Source of the DNA: Nonomuraea polychroma
GTDB lineage: Bacteria > Actinomycetota > Actinomycetes > Streptosporangiales > Streptosporangiaceae
Direction: 5' to 3'
Length of the DNA: 64,000 nucleotides
Assembly: GCF_004011505.1 (NCBI RefSeq)
Contig: NZ_SAUN01000001.1
Coordinates: 7,219,501 to 7,283,500 of the forward strand
The translations under genes were made by a program, and so were the position numbers. Below, piece after piece: positions 41,034-49,324 of this stretch. The stretch's first letter is position 1. Each line of letters starts with the position of its first letter. The notes under the pieces were generated by a model, which had not been told where the DNA came from, did not search any database, and saw nothing but the letters and a program-made list of their open reading frames with translations.

Positions 41034-41752
41034 ACGATCACGTGGACCTCGTCGGCAGCGGCGCCGCGGGTTTCGATCTCACCGATTCCCTGGACTGCCA
41101 CGTCTACCTCGTCCGAGGCGAGCGGGCGTGCGCGCTGATCGACGCCGGAGCGGGGCGGGACGTGGCGGCCATCATGGGCAACCTCGCCGGTGGCGTCCCC
41201 GCGTACCTGCTGCTCACCCATGCCCACGCCGACCACGCGGGCGGGGCGGCCGCGCTGGCGCGGCGGATACCGGGCCTGCGGGTGCTCGCCGGCCCGCCGG
41301 CGGACCGGTGGATCGCGACCGGCGACGAGCGGATGATCAGCCTCGACCGGGCTCGGGCGGGAGGCACGTACCCGGGGGACTACACGTTCGCGGCCTGTCC
41401 GGGCGTCGATCCCATCGCCGACGGCGCGCTGATCGACCTGGGCGGCGTGACGCTCCGCGCGGTGGCGACGCCCGGCCACGCCGACGGCCACACCTGTTAC
41501 CTGCTGGAGGCGCCCGGGCACCGCGCCCTGTTCTCCGGCGACTGCGTCTTCACCGGCGGCCGGGTGTCGCTGCAGAACCTGCACGACTGCCGGATCCCCG
41601 CGTACGCCGCCAGCCTGGCCCGCCTGGCCGAGCTGGAGGTGGACGCGCTCTTCCCCGGGCATCGCGAGATCTCGCTGCGCCGGGCCCACCGGCACCTGAC
41701 CACCGCCCGCGACGTCCTCGCTTGCGGGCTCCTACCGGAGAGCACCACGTGA
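41024..41752 (+). CDS. MBL-fold metallohydrolase
   Basis: The 242-residue protein starts at a GTG 10 bp inside the peptidase gene. It has the metallo-beta-lactamase fold with the dimetal motif LLLTHAHADHAGG near residue 60, a further His in VATPGHADGHTC near residue 145 and Asp in LFSGDCVFTGG near residue 166, and a last His in ALFPGHREISL near residue 210. The family hydrolyses thioesters, lactones or amides, or acts as a lactonase. In this operon a ring-opening or thioester step is conceivable. Confidence 0.87.
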   Translation: MRLNDHVDLVGSGAAGFDLTDSLDCHVYLVRGERACALIDAGAGRDVAAIMGNLAGGVPAYLLLTHAHADHAGGAAALARRIPGLRVLAGPPADRWIATGDERMISLDRARAGGTYPGDYTFAACPGVDPIADGALIDLGGVTLRAVATPGHADGHTCYLLEAPGHRALFSGDCVFTGGRVSLQNLHDCRIPAYAASLARLAELEVDALFPGHREISLRRAHRHLTTARDVLACGLLPESTT

Positions 41753-42996
41753 CGATCAAGCTGTCCATCCCCGCGGAGCGCATCGACTGGCGGACCAAGG
41801 GCCTGTGGTGGCCGGGGCCCGCGGTGTCGCTCGACGAGTTCGCTGCCCAGCGGCACCACCTCTTCGGCGGGGCCTTCACCTGGCCCGTCATGGTGGCCGG
41901 CCGCGCGGCCCTCCTGCACAACATCGACACCCTGGCCCGCTTCTGCGCCCGGCACGGCCTGGAGTTCGCCCCGCACGGCAAGACCACCATGGCGCCCTCG
42001 CTCTTCGCGGCCCAGCTCGCCGCGGGAGCGACGGCGATCACGGTGGCCACGGCGGGCCAGGCGCTGGCGTGCCGGGCGTTCGGCGTGCCGAGCGTGCTGC
42101 TCGCCAACGAGCTTCTCGACCCGGGTCCGCTGCGCTGGGCGGCCGAGCAGGTCCAGCAGGGCTTCGACTTCCTGTGCTGCGCCGACTCGGTGAGCGGCGT
42201 GCGCACCATGGCGGCCGCCGTCGCCTCCGTGCCGGGCCGGCGGCCGCTCCGGGTGCTCGCCGAGCTGGGTCATCCAGGCGGTCGGACGGGATGCCGTACG
42301 GTCGCGGAGCTGTGCGACGTGGCGCGGGCCGTCGCGGAGGCCCCCGGGCTGGAGCTGGCCGGGGTGGCGGCCTACGAGGGCGGCCTGCCCGACGCGGAGG
42401 CGGCCGGGCGTTACCTGGCGGGGGTGCGGGCGGCCGTGCACCGGCTGTCGGTGGAGCGCCTGCTGGGTGACGAGGTCGTCGTCACCGCGGGCGGCAGCAA
42501 GTATTTCGACGTGGTCGCCGATCGGCTGGCCGGTACGTGGTTGCCGGGGCACCGGCTGCGGGTGGTGCTCCGCAGCGGCGCCTACATCTCCCACGATGAC
42601 GGGATTTATCAGGACTGGACGCCGTTCCGGCGCATACCCGAGGAAGGCTCGCTGGAGCCGGCGCTGCACGTGTGGGCCCAGGTGCTCTCGACGCCGGAGG
42701 ACGGCCTCGCCATCGTGGGCATGGGCAAGCGCGAGGTGGCCTATGACGAGGGCCTGCCCATGCCGCAGCAGGTCCGCGCCCTCGACGGCACGCTGCGCCC
42801 GGCCGGCGGGCTCCGCGTGAGAGCGGTGAACGACCACCACGCGTACGTCGAGGTGACCGCGCCCGCCGCGGTGGCGCCGGGCGAGCTGATCCGCTTCGGG
42901 GTCTCCCATCCCTGCACGGCGTTCGACAAGTGGCAGGTGATCCCGGTGATCGACGAGGCCCACACCGTGGTGGATCTGATCCGCACGTACTTCTGA
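41749..42996 (+). CDS. D-serine dehydratase/D-threonine aldolase-type PLP enzyme
   Basis: The 415-residue protein is a fold-type III (alanine-racemase-like) PLP enzyme. The Schiff-base Lys is in EFAPHGKTTMAPSLF near residue 80, the PLP phosphate region in VVVTAGGSKYFDV near residue 245, and the metal pair His/Cys of this family in FGVSHPCTAFDKW near residue 388. It also has the N-terminal WPVMVAGRAALLHNI typical of the amino-acid deaminase subgroup. Members eliminate or cleave D-serine, D-threonine and 3-hydroxy-D-aspartate. GTGA couples it to the MBL gene. This gene gives the strongest hint that the locus handles a D-amino-acid derivative. Confidence 0.84.
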   Translation: MTIKLSIPAERIDWRTKGLWWPGPAVSLDEFAAQRHHLFGGAFTWPVMVAGRAALLHNIDTLARFCARHGLEFAPHGKTTMAPSLFAAQLAAGATAITVATAGQALACRAFGVPSVLLANELLDPGPLRWAAEQVQQGFDFLCCADSVSGVRTMAAAVASVPGRRPLRVLAELGHPGGRTGCRTVAELCDVARAVAEAPGLELAGVAAYEGGLPDAEAAGRYLAGVRAAVHRLSVERLLGDEVVVTAGGSKYFDVVADRLAGTWLPGHRLRVVLRSGAYISHDDGIYQDWTPFRRIPEEGSLEPALHVWAQVLSTPEDGLAIVGMGKREVAYDEGLPMPQQVRALDGTLRPAGGLRVRAVNDHHAYVEVTAPAAVAPGELIRFGVSHPCTAFDKWQVIPVIDEAHTVVDLIRTYF

Positions 42997-42997
42997 A

Positions 42998-43678
42998 TCA
43001 GGACGAATCTGGACCGAGGTATGCGAGGACGGCGGCCACCCGGCGATGGACGTCGCCGCTGTTCTCCAGCCCGAGCTTGGTGAAGATGGCGTTGACGTTC
43101 TTCTCCACCGAGGAGATCGACAGGTGCAGGGCCCTGGCGATGGCCGAGTTGGAGCGGCCGTGCGCCATCTCGCGCAGCACGTCGCGCTCCCGCGCCGTCA
43201 GCGCCTCCCGCTGGCCGCGTACGTCCCGCCTGGCCAGCAGGCCCTCCACCACCTTGGGGTCGATGACCGAGCCGCCCGAGGCGACGGCCTTGATCGCGCC
43301 CAGTAACTCCTCCAGGTCCCCCACACGGTCCTTGAGCAGGTACGCGTATCCCTCCGTGCCGTGCTTGAACAGCTCGAACGCGTACAACGCGTCCGAGAAC
43401 TGCGACAGCACCACGACTCCGGGATGCCGAGCTCCGGCGGCCCGGATGCGGTGGGCGGCGTCGATGCCCTCGAACCCCGGCCGCCAGTCCCCTCCCGGCA
43501 TCCGGATGTCCGTGATCACGACGTCGGGGCCGAGTCTGCGGACGGCGTCCATGAGCTCGTCGGCGGTACCGACCGCGCCCTCGACCGTCACCTCGCCCGA
43601 CATCTCGAGCAGCCGCCGGGTGCCTTCGCGTACGAGGTAGTGGTCGTCGGCCACCACCGTGCGGATCCGCTCACCCAT
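42998..43678 (-). CDS. NarL/LuxR-type response regulator
   Basis: A 226-residue protein with a receiver domain (acidic pair in VVADDHYLVREGTRRLLEM, phosphoacceptor Asp in VVITDIRMPGG near residue 58, Lys in YLLKDRVGDL near residue 112) and a LuxR helix-turn-helix (LTARERDVLREMAHGRSN, IARALHLSISSVEKNVNAIF). The loop after the phosphoacceptor is a few residues longer (GGDWRPGFEG) than usual, as in a known NarL subgroup. It overlaps the histidine kinase gene by 8 bp and converges with the PLP-enzyme gene with one base between stops. Confidence 0.92.
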   Translation of the reverse strand: MGERIRTVVADDHYLVREGTRRLLEMSGEVTVEGAVGTADELMDAVRRLGPDVVITDIRMPGGDWRPGFEGIDAAHRIRAAGARHPGVVVLSQFSDALYAFELFKHGTEGYAYLLKDRVGDLEELLGAIKAVASGGSVIDPKVVEGLLARRDVRGQREALTARERDVLREMAHGRSNSAIARALHLSISSVEKNVNAIFTKLGLENSGDVHRRVAAVLAYLGPDSS

Positions 43679-45398
43679 CGACCGGCACCCATGCGTTCAT
43701 CCGTGTTCCCCTTCCCGGCCGGCTGTCGAGTTCCAGGCTGCCGCCGAGGGCGTCCAGCCGGTCGGCCAGGGTCGCCAGCCCGCGCTGGAGTGCGGCGCCC
43801 GGGTCGAAGCCCTTCCCGTCGTCGGCGACCATGGCACGCAGGCGGCCGTCGGCCTGCGACAGGCGTACCTCTATGGTGGTGGCTTCCGCGTGCTTGAGCG
43901 CGTTGGCCACGGCCTCGCTCACCGTGAAGTACATCGCGCCCTCGATCTCGTCGGCGAAACGCCGGGAGCGCAGGCCCGGAGCCGACGTGACGGTCGTGTG
44001 CACGGGAAGCCCGGCGCAGCGCTCCTCGACGGCCTCCACCAGGCCGCCCTGGCTGAGGACCGGCGGGTGGATGCCGGCCGCCAGGGAGCGCAGGTCGGCG
44101 AGCGTCTGGCGGGCCTGCTCGCGCAGCTGGGCGAGCAGGTCGGGGCCGCCGCCCGTGGCGCGGGCCAGCTCGAGCCCGGCGATGAGCGCGACGAGCTGTT
44201 GTTGCACGCCGTCGTGGATGTTGCGTTCGATGCGCCTGCGCTCGGCCTCCTGGGCGTTGACCAGGCGGGTGACCAGGGCAGCGCTCTGGATGGCCAGCCC
44301 TGCGGGCACCGCCAGCGCGTCCAGGAACCTGCGGTCATCGCGGGTCAGCCGGCCCGCCTCCCTGGGACCGCACTCGATCCGCCCGAGTCCGCCGCGTACC
44401 GGCACCGTCAGCGCGGCGGGGCCGCTCTCGTGGCCCGAGACCACGCGGGTCCCGTCCGCGAGCGTCACGGCCGCCCACGTGACCTCCAGCCCGGTACGCA
44501 CCGCCGCGGCCAGCCGGCCCACCTGCTCCACCGGCTCGGGCGTGTCGTCGAGCGCCGTGCCGAGGTCGGACAGCACCTCGTCCACCGTGGGGCGCATGTC
44601 GAACACCAGGTGCAGGCGCGATCCCCGGATGCCGAGCCGGAGGTCGAGCAGCCGGTGCCGCACGACGGCCACGCCGATGGCGGCCGGCAGCGCCCCGAGC
44701 ACCACCACGACGCCGAGCAGCGCGGCCTCCCAGACGCCGCCGAAGATGGCGAGCCCGAGCAGCACGCCGCCCGCCAGGCTGGCGGCCATGCCCCCGACCA
44801 TCCAGGCGTACTGCCCGCGCTCGTCCCGGCCGCTGCGCCGCCAGCGGACCACGAGCCCGCAGAACACGACCACCGCCATGATCCAGGTCACCAACTGCGC
44901 CACCCCGGCCACCAGCGCGGCGGCCAGCGACGGCGGCGCCGTCGACATGTCGTACGGGTCGGCGCCCATCAGCACCGCACCGGCGGCGTGCACGGCGATC
45001 GCGGCGCCGGAGATCCACGCGACGGGCCGCCACCGGCGCGTGGGCAGCCGTCCGTCGGGGAACAGCAGTGGGACGAAGATCCAGGTGAGGCCGTAGAACC
45101 CGGCGAACGCGGCGTTGAGCGAGGACACGAGGAGGTCCGGATACCCGCCGCGGGCCGACAACCCCACGCCCAGCGTGCCGAGACCGAGGCACAGCCCGTC
45201 GGCCAGGAGCAGCCAGCCGTAGCGGACCTCGGGACGCCTGGCGGCCAGCAGCCATCCGAGCGCGGGCAGGATCACGCCGATGACGATGTACGCCCACTGC
45301 GTCGCCGGGGCGGGCAGGCCGGTCTCCAACAGCGCCCCGGCCACGATGCCGCCGGCTGCCGTAAGCGCCAGCAGCCCGGCCACGAGCCTGGAACCCAT
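43671..45398 (-). CDS. Membrane sensor histidine kinase (HisKA_3 type)
   Basis: A 575-residue protein. Residues 1-255 hold about eight membrane helices (AGLLALTAAGGIVAGAL to LGALPAAIGVAVVRHRLL). After a GAF-like region (about 275-375) comes the HisKA_3 dimerisation helix with the phosphorylated His in RRRIERNIHDGVQQQLVALI near residue 395, and the HATPase domain with VSEAVANALKHAEAT near residue 485 and VADDGKGFDPG near residue 517. It phosphorylates the coupled response regulator. With no large outer domain, it probably senses the membrane or a lipophilic cue. Confidence 0.9.
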   Translation of the reverse strand: MGSRLVAGLLALTAAGGIVAGALLETGLPAPATQWAYIVIGVILPALGWLLAARRPEVRYGWLLLADGLCLGLGTLGVGLSARGGYPDLLVSSLNAAFAGFYGLTWIFVPLLFPDGRLPTRRWRPVAWISGAAIAVHAAGAVLMGADPYDMSTAPPSLAAALVAGVAQLVTWIMAVVVFCGLVVRWRRSGRDERGQYAWMVGGMAASLAGGVLLGLAIFGGVWEAALLGVVVVLGALPAAIGVAVVRHRLLDLRLGIRGSRLHLVFDMRPTVDEVLSDLGTALDDTPEPVEQVGRLAAAVRTGLEVTWAAVTLADGTRVVSGHESGPAALTVPVRGGLGRIECGPREAGRLTRDDRRFLDALAVPAGLAIQSAALVTRLVNAQEAERRRIERNIHDGVQQQLVALIAGLELARATGGGPDLLAQLREQARQTLADLRSLAAGIHPPVLSQGGLVEAVEERCAGLPVHTTVTSAPGLRSRRFADEIEGAMYFTVSEAVANALKHAEATTIEVRLSQADGRLRAMVADDGKGFDPGAALQRGLATLADRLDALGGSLELDSRPGRGTRMNAWVPVDG

Positions 45399-45556
45399 AG
45401 GCCCCCATCGTCATCAGTGGTCAGGCGAACGTCTATGAGGTTAACCGCACAATTGTCGCGGTCATCCGCACCTGCGGGAACGGTGGCCCCCTTGGTGGCC
45501 TCGCCCTCCCGGCTGCGATTGCCTGGAAAGGACACTCCTTATGAACGGAGCACTCC

Positions 45557-46900
45557 ATGAACACTCCGTCGAAGCCCGTCCGGATCCTGGCGGCGGCCGT
45601 GACGGCGGTCGCGATGACGGCCTGCGCGGGCCAGGCCGTACCTGCCCAGGCCACCATGGCGCCGGCGACCGCCACTGTCACCGCGCCCGAGATCCCTAGC
45701 ACTCCGGCGGGGAACCAGTTGCGCTGGCTGCTCGACGCGGCAGCCCGCCCGCCGATCTCAGAGAGCGAGCTCGCGCAGCACTTCAGCGCCGGCTTCCTCA
45801 AGAGCATCCCGCCCGCCCAGATCAACCAGGTCCTGGCGAACTTCACCGGCATGCGGCTGGAGCGGCTCACCAAGTCGCAGGACAGGGCGCTGATCGCCCG
45901 CGTGGCGGCAGGCGGCACGTCGTACGAGGTCATCCTGTCGGTCGACGCCGCGGGCCTGATCGACGGCCTGCAGTTCCGCCCGCCCGCACCCACGAGTTGG
46001 GCCGAACTGGACGAGCGGCTGAGCAAGGTCGCACCGGAGACCGGCTTCCTGGCGGCCGAGCTGACCAAGCGGGGCGACTGCCGCCCCGCACACGCCGTCG
46101 CCCGCGACACGGCGCGCCCGCTCGGCTCCATGTTCAAGCTGTACGTGCTGGGCACGGTGGCCGAGCGCATCAAGAGCGGCGCGTTCGGCTGGAACACCCG
46201 GCTCACGATCACACCCGAGCTGAAGAGCCTGCCGAGCGGTGAACTCCAGAACCGGCCCGACTACAGCAAGGTGTCCGTGCTGGAGGCCGCCAAGCTGATG
46301 ATCTCCATCAGTGACAACACCGCCACGGACCTGCTGATCCACAAAGTGGGCCGCAAGGCGGTCGAGCGCACGATGCGGGCGTGGGGCGCCCACGACAAGC
46401 GCAACGTGCCCCTGCTCACGACGAGGGAGCTGTTCGTGCTCAAGGGCGCCGACTACCCGCGTCACGCCAAGCGTTACCTGTCGCTGGGGACGGCGCAGCG
46501 GCGCGCGTACCTGGACAAGGTCGTCGCCAAGACACCGCTGTCCACCGTCCGGCCGTGGACCACCCCGCGAGAGCTGGACACGCTCGAGTGGTACGCCTCC
46601 CCCGCCGACCTCTGCCGGGCCTACGCGCAGCTGGTGAAGCTCGGCGACCAGCGCATCGGCGAAGTGATGTCGATCAACGACGCCGGGCTGGGCCTGGACC
46701 GGGGTGAGTGGCGGACGGTGTGGTACAAGGGCGGTTCGGAGCCGGGCGTGCTCGACCTGAGCTTCCTGGCCCGGACCTCCGGCGGCACGTCGTACGTCGT
46801 GACGGCCATGGCGACCAACCCTGACGCGCCGTTCGGCGAGCAGGTGGGACTGGACCTGCTCGCCCTGGTCCGGGGCGCGTTCGCGCTGGTCGAGGAATGA
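45557..46900 (+). CDS. Cpe-like serine hydrolase lipoprotein (class A beta-lactamase fold)
   Basis: The 447-residue protein begins with a lipoprotein signal (VRILAAAVTAVAMTACAGQ, Cys near residue 23). A small N-terminal domain (about 50-140, with FSAGFLKSIPPAQINQVLAN) resembles the steroid-isomerase-like domain of ORF12/Cpe from clavulanate clusters. The C-terminal domain has the class A motifs: SMFK in PLGSMFKLYVLG near residue 192, SDN in ISISDNTATDLL near residue 253 and KGG in WYKGGSEPGV near residue 390. A glutamate equivalent to class A Glu166 is not obvious to me. It is probably a surface esterase or beta-lactamase-related enzyme; actual beta-lactam hydrolysis is uncertain. Confidence 0.83.
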   Translation: MNTPSKPVRILAAAVTAVAMTACAGQAVPAQATMAPATATVTAPEIPSTPAGNQLRWLLDAAARPPISESELAQHFSAGFLKSIPPAQINQVLANFTGMRLERLTKSQDRALIARVAAGGTSYEVILSVDAAGLIDGLQFRPPAPTSWAELDERLSKVAPETGFLAAELTKRGDCRPAHAVARDTARPLGSMFKLYVLGTVAERIKSGAFGWNTRLTITPELKSLPSGELQNRPDYSKVSVLEAAKLMISISDNTATDLLIHKVGRKAVERTMRAWGAHDKRNVPLLTTRELFVLKGADYPRHAKRYLSLGTAQRRAYLDKVVAKTPLSTVRPWTTPRELDTLEWYASPADLCRAYAQLVKLGDQRIGEVMSINDAGLGLDRGEWRTVWYKGGSEPGVLDLSFLARTSGGTSYVVTAMATNPDAPFGEQVGLDLLALVRGAFALVEE

Positions 46901-47230
46901 TCAGGTGACCGGGAGCGCGGCGGCCGTCTGGCGCCAGACCCTGCCGTCCCTGACCACCAGGGTGCCGTAGGTGGTGACGCGGTTGCCGCCGATCGTCATC
47001 ACCGCGTTGTAGAAGATCACGTCATCCGTCACCTGCAGCGAGACGATCTCGTCGACCTGGGGCTTCGCCGACAGATACGCCGTGAACAACTCCCTGATCT
47101 CGGCGGGCCCCCTGGCGACGCGGTCGAAGCGGACCACCGTGGCGTCGTCGTGGTATTGAGCCAGAAGAGCCTCGAGGTCCTGGCCGGCGATGGCGGCAAG
47201 CTGGCGGTCGAACAGGTCCCTGGTGGTCAT
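46901..47230 (-). CDS. SnoaL/NTF2-like protein
   Basis: A 109-residue single NTF2-like domain: TRDLFDRQLAAIAGQDLEAL, then YHDDATVVRFDRVARGPAEI (typical of SnoaL-like proteins), VDEIVSLQVTDDVI and RDGRVWRQTAA. The fold makes a small pocket used by many isomerases and hydrolases as well as by carrier proteins; no catalytic pair is diagnostic. ATGA couples it to the LtrA gene, and its stop is adjacent to the stop of the convergent serine hydrolase. Confidence 0.82.
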   Translation of the reverse strand: MTTRDLFDRQLAAIAGQDLEALLAQYHDDATVVRFDRVARGPAEIRELFTAYLSAKPQVDEIVSLQVTDDVIFYNAVMTIGGNRVTTYGTLVVRDGRVWRQTAAALPVT

Positions 47231-48327
47231 GCGGCGCCTTCCGGTCGTGGGCGGAGCAGGTCGTGGGCCACCTGCGCGGCCGCGTACACAAGAATGAGGG
47301 GGAGCGCCGCCGCGGTGGGCAGCGCGGACGTGGCGAGGGCGAGCACGGCCGCGGCCAGGCGGATGGCGGCGGCGCGGCGGTCGAGCGAGCACAGGTGCTG
47401 CACCCCGAGGGTCGCGAACACCAGCGCGGCAGGCAGCCCGATGGCCCAGCTCGTGCTGGACGGGTGGGCTATGGCGTGCTCGATGCCGATCCCGAACGCC
47501 ACCAGGCCGAGCGACAGCGGCAGGTGCGAGTAGACCCACACCTGACCGGCCAGCCGGGTGCGCAGGACGACGGATTCGTCGAGGTGGCCGAAGTAGAGCC
47601 ACCAGAAGCCCATCGCGATGGCCACGCCGGCCAGCGCGATCAGCAACGTGCCCGGCGTGACGTCGTGGCCCTTGAGCCCGATCACGACCGCGGCGACGAC
47701 CTCACCGAGCACGATCACGACGAAGAGGCCGAAACGCTCGGGCAGGTGCTCGGTTTGCGGAGGCAGTTTGCCCTGATAGCGGCGGGCCAGCAGGGGCGTG
47801 GCCAGGTCGATGACGATGGCGACGGCCCAGAACCAGTAACGCGTGGGCGGCTCGACGGCGAGCGAGGCCAGCCAGATGACCACGGCCACGGCGAAGCCGG
47901 ACACGTAGCGCACGGTCAGCGGCCGGGCCTCGGGCACGTGGCGGCCGGCGCGGGCGTAGGCCACGATGAGCAGCACCCTGGCCACCGCGTACGCGATCGC
48001 GAAGAGCCCGGAACGCTGCTCGATGTCGCCCACGCTGGCGGCCATGGTGGCGACGGCCAGGATCTGGGGCAGCGCGAGCAGCCGGTGACTGACGTCGTCG
48101 GTGTCGAACCTGTTGGCGTAGAAGACGTATCCCGCCCACGCCCACCAGACAGGGACGAACAGCCCTACGAACGCGCCGACGTTGTCGCCTTCGGCGAGAA
48201 CCGCGGCCAGCTCCGCCACCGCCACGACGAAGACGAGGTCGTAGAGTAACTCGAGCCAGGTGGCCCGGCGGTGGGCGTCCTCGAAGAGCCTTAATCGGGG
48301 TGGCTGCCATTGGCGGCTGCTGGTCAC
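47227..48327 (-). CDS. LtrA-type membrane protein
   Basis: A 366-residue protein with about ten helices and the N-terminal signature of low-temperature-requirement protein A: LFEDAHRRATWLELLYDLVF followed by VVAVAELAAVL. Further family marks are WWAWAGYVFYANRFDTDD near residue 61 and ERFGLFVVIVLGEVV near residue 197. The biochemical function is not established. GGAGG precedes the GTG start. It ends within the start of the SnoaL-like gene, so they share a transcript. Confidence 0.88.
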   Translation of the reverse strand: MTSSRQWQPPRLRLFEDAHRRATWLELLYDLVFVVAVAELAAVLAEGDNVGAFVGLFVPVWWAWAGYVFYANRFDTDDVSHRLLALPQILAVATMAASVGDIEQRSGLFAIAYAVARVLLIVAYARAGRHVPEARPLTVRYVSGFAVAVVIWLASLAVEPPTRYWFWAVAIVIDLATPLLARRYQGKLPPQTEHLPERFGLFVVIVLGEVVAAVVIGLKGHDVTPGTLLIALAGVAIAMGFWWLYFGHLDESVVLRTRLAGQVWVYSHLPLSLGLVAFGIGIEHAIAHPSSTSWAIGLPAALVFATLGVQHLCSLDRRAAAIRLAAAVLALATSALPTAAALPLILVYAAAQVAHDLLRPRPEGAA

Positions 48328-48374
48328 TCTTACCTCCGCTATGTAATTGTGTAATTATGCCCTCTCTGCGAGGC

Positions 48375-48935
48375 TCAGCGTAGCGTGAGGCAGGCGACGC
48401 GGTCGCCTGCCTGGCCGACCTGCGGGCCGCTGGTGATGGTGGGCTTGGCGTGGATCACGAGCGAGCGGGGCAGGCGGTCGGGGTCGAACGACCAGGGGTT
48501 GCGGGAGGACGCGCGGCCCGCGCCCTCGCCGTCGGTGGTGAAGCCCAGCCAGACCTCGCTGACCGGGTCGATCTTGCCCTGCTGGTGCTGGTAGTGCGGC
48601 CCCGATTCGTCGGGTTTCTTGCCGCACGCGTTGGCGTGCAGGTGAGCGCCGTAGGCGCGGTTGGGCAGGAAACCCTCGACGACGAGTGACGTGCGGGTCT
48701 GCCCGCCGGAGGACTCGGCGGTGACGCTGGCCCGGGCGCCCTTCGGGGCCAGCTTGCGGTCGTAGACGATGGCGTCGGCGTTGTTGCGTGTGAAGTCGCC
48801 GGATGCGGACAGCGTGACCCGGCTGTGCGGGGACGCGCCGTGCACGGACGCGTTCTGCAGCGGGGCCGATGGGCCCGCACAGGCCACGGCGCCGGCTGCG
48901 GCGAGCGGGATGAGCAGGTAGGCGGGCATACGCAT
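48375..48935 (-). CDS. SodC-like lipoprotein with altered metal sites
   Basis: A 186-residue secreted protein with a lipobox (LIPLAAAGAVACAG, Cys near residue 19). It keeps the Cu,Zn superoxide dismutase shape: VVEGFLPNRAYGAHLHANAC (the GxHxH pair), GPHYQH near residue 115, and LVIHAKPT near residue 160. The zinc loop with its His-x8-His-x2-Asp pattern is not visible, and the usual GxLP segment is replaced by VWLGFTTDGEG. Proteins like this are common in actinomycetes, and whether they dismutate superoxide is doubtful. GGGGAG lies before the ATG. Confidence 0.72.
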   Translation of the reverse strand: MRMPAYLLIPLAAAGAVACAGPSAPLQNASVHGASPHSRVTLSASGDFTRNNADAIVYDRKLAPKGARASVTAESSGGQTRTSLVVEGFLPNRAYGAHLHANACGKKPDESGPHYQHQQGKIDPVSEVWLGFTTDGEGAGRASSRNPWSFDPDRLPRSLVIHAKPTITSGPQVGQAGDRVACLTLR

Positions 48936-49039
48936 GAGAACTCCCCATAGTCAGAGCCCCACGGCTGACGGAGCTCCGAGACGCCACCCACTCTAACGAG
49001 TGATCGACCAACTACGGTGAGTATTCGACGCGGAGTCTT

Positions 49040-49315
49040 TCAAGCGCCGTGTTTCGCCGCGATGTCATCGATCACGGCGGCCAGGGTGAAGTCGAGGTCG
49101 GTGAGTCCGCCCTGGTCGTGCGTGGTGAGCGCCAGATGGAGGGTGCGCCACCGGATGTCGATGTCGGGATGGTGGTTGAGCTCCTCGGCCTTGACCGCGA
49201 TCTCGTCGACGATGCGGATGGCGGTGGGGAAGTCGGGCGCGGTGACCGTGCGCCGGATCTCGTCGCCCTCGCGCCGCCACTCCGGCAGGGTTTTGAGCTT
49301 GCTCTCGACGTCCAT
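49040..49315 (-). CDS. phhB: 4a-hydroxytetrahydrobiopterin dehydratase
   Basis: The 91-residue protein is a complete pterin-4a-carbinolamine dehydratase with the family signature EELNHHPDIDIRW near residue 44 and LALTTHDQGGLTDLDF near residue 61, which holds the catalytic His pair and the dimer face. It recycles the pterin used by aromatic amino acid hydroxylases. It starts 9 bp after the permease gene with AAGGTG as ribosome site, so it may be the last gene of the importer operon; no hydroxylase gene is in the window. Confidence 0.92.
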   Translation of the reverse strand: MDVESKLKTLPEWRREGDEIRRTVTAPDFPTAIRIVDEIAVKAEELNHHPDIDIRWRTLHLALTTHDQGGLTDLDFTLAAVIDDIAAKHGA

Positions 49316-49324
49316 GACAGCACC

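Noticed and set aside
26774-46900. Possible beta-lactam biosynthesis or resistance island (lat, MecA-type penicillin-binding protein, Cpe-like protein)
   Set aside because: lat also serves lysine breakdown. There is no ACV synthetase, isopenicillin N synthase or clavam gene, and the three genes are separated by unrelated loci.
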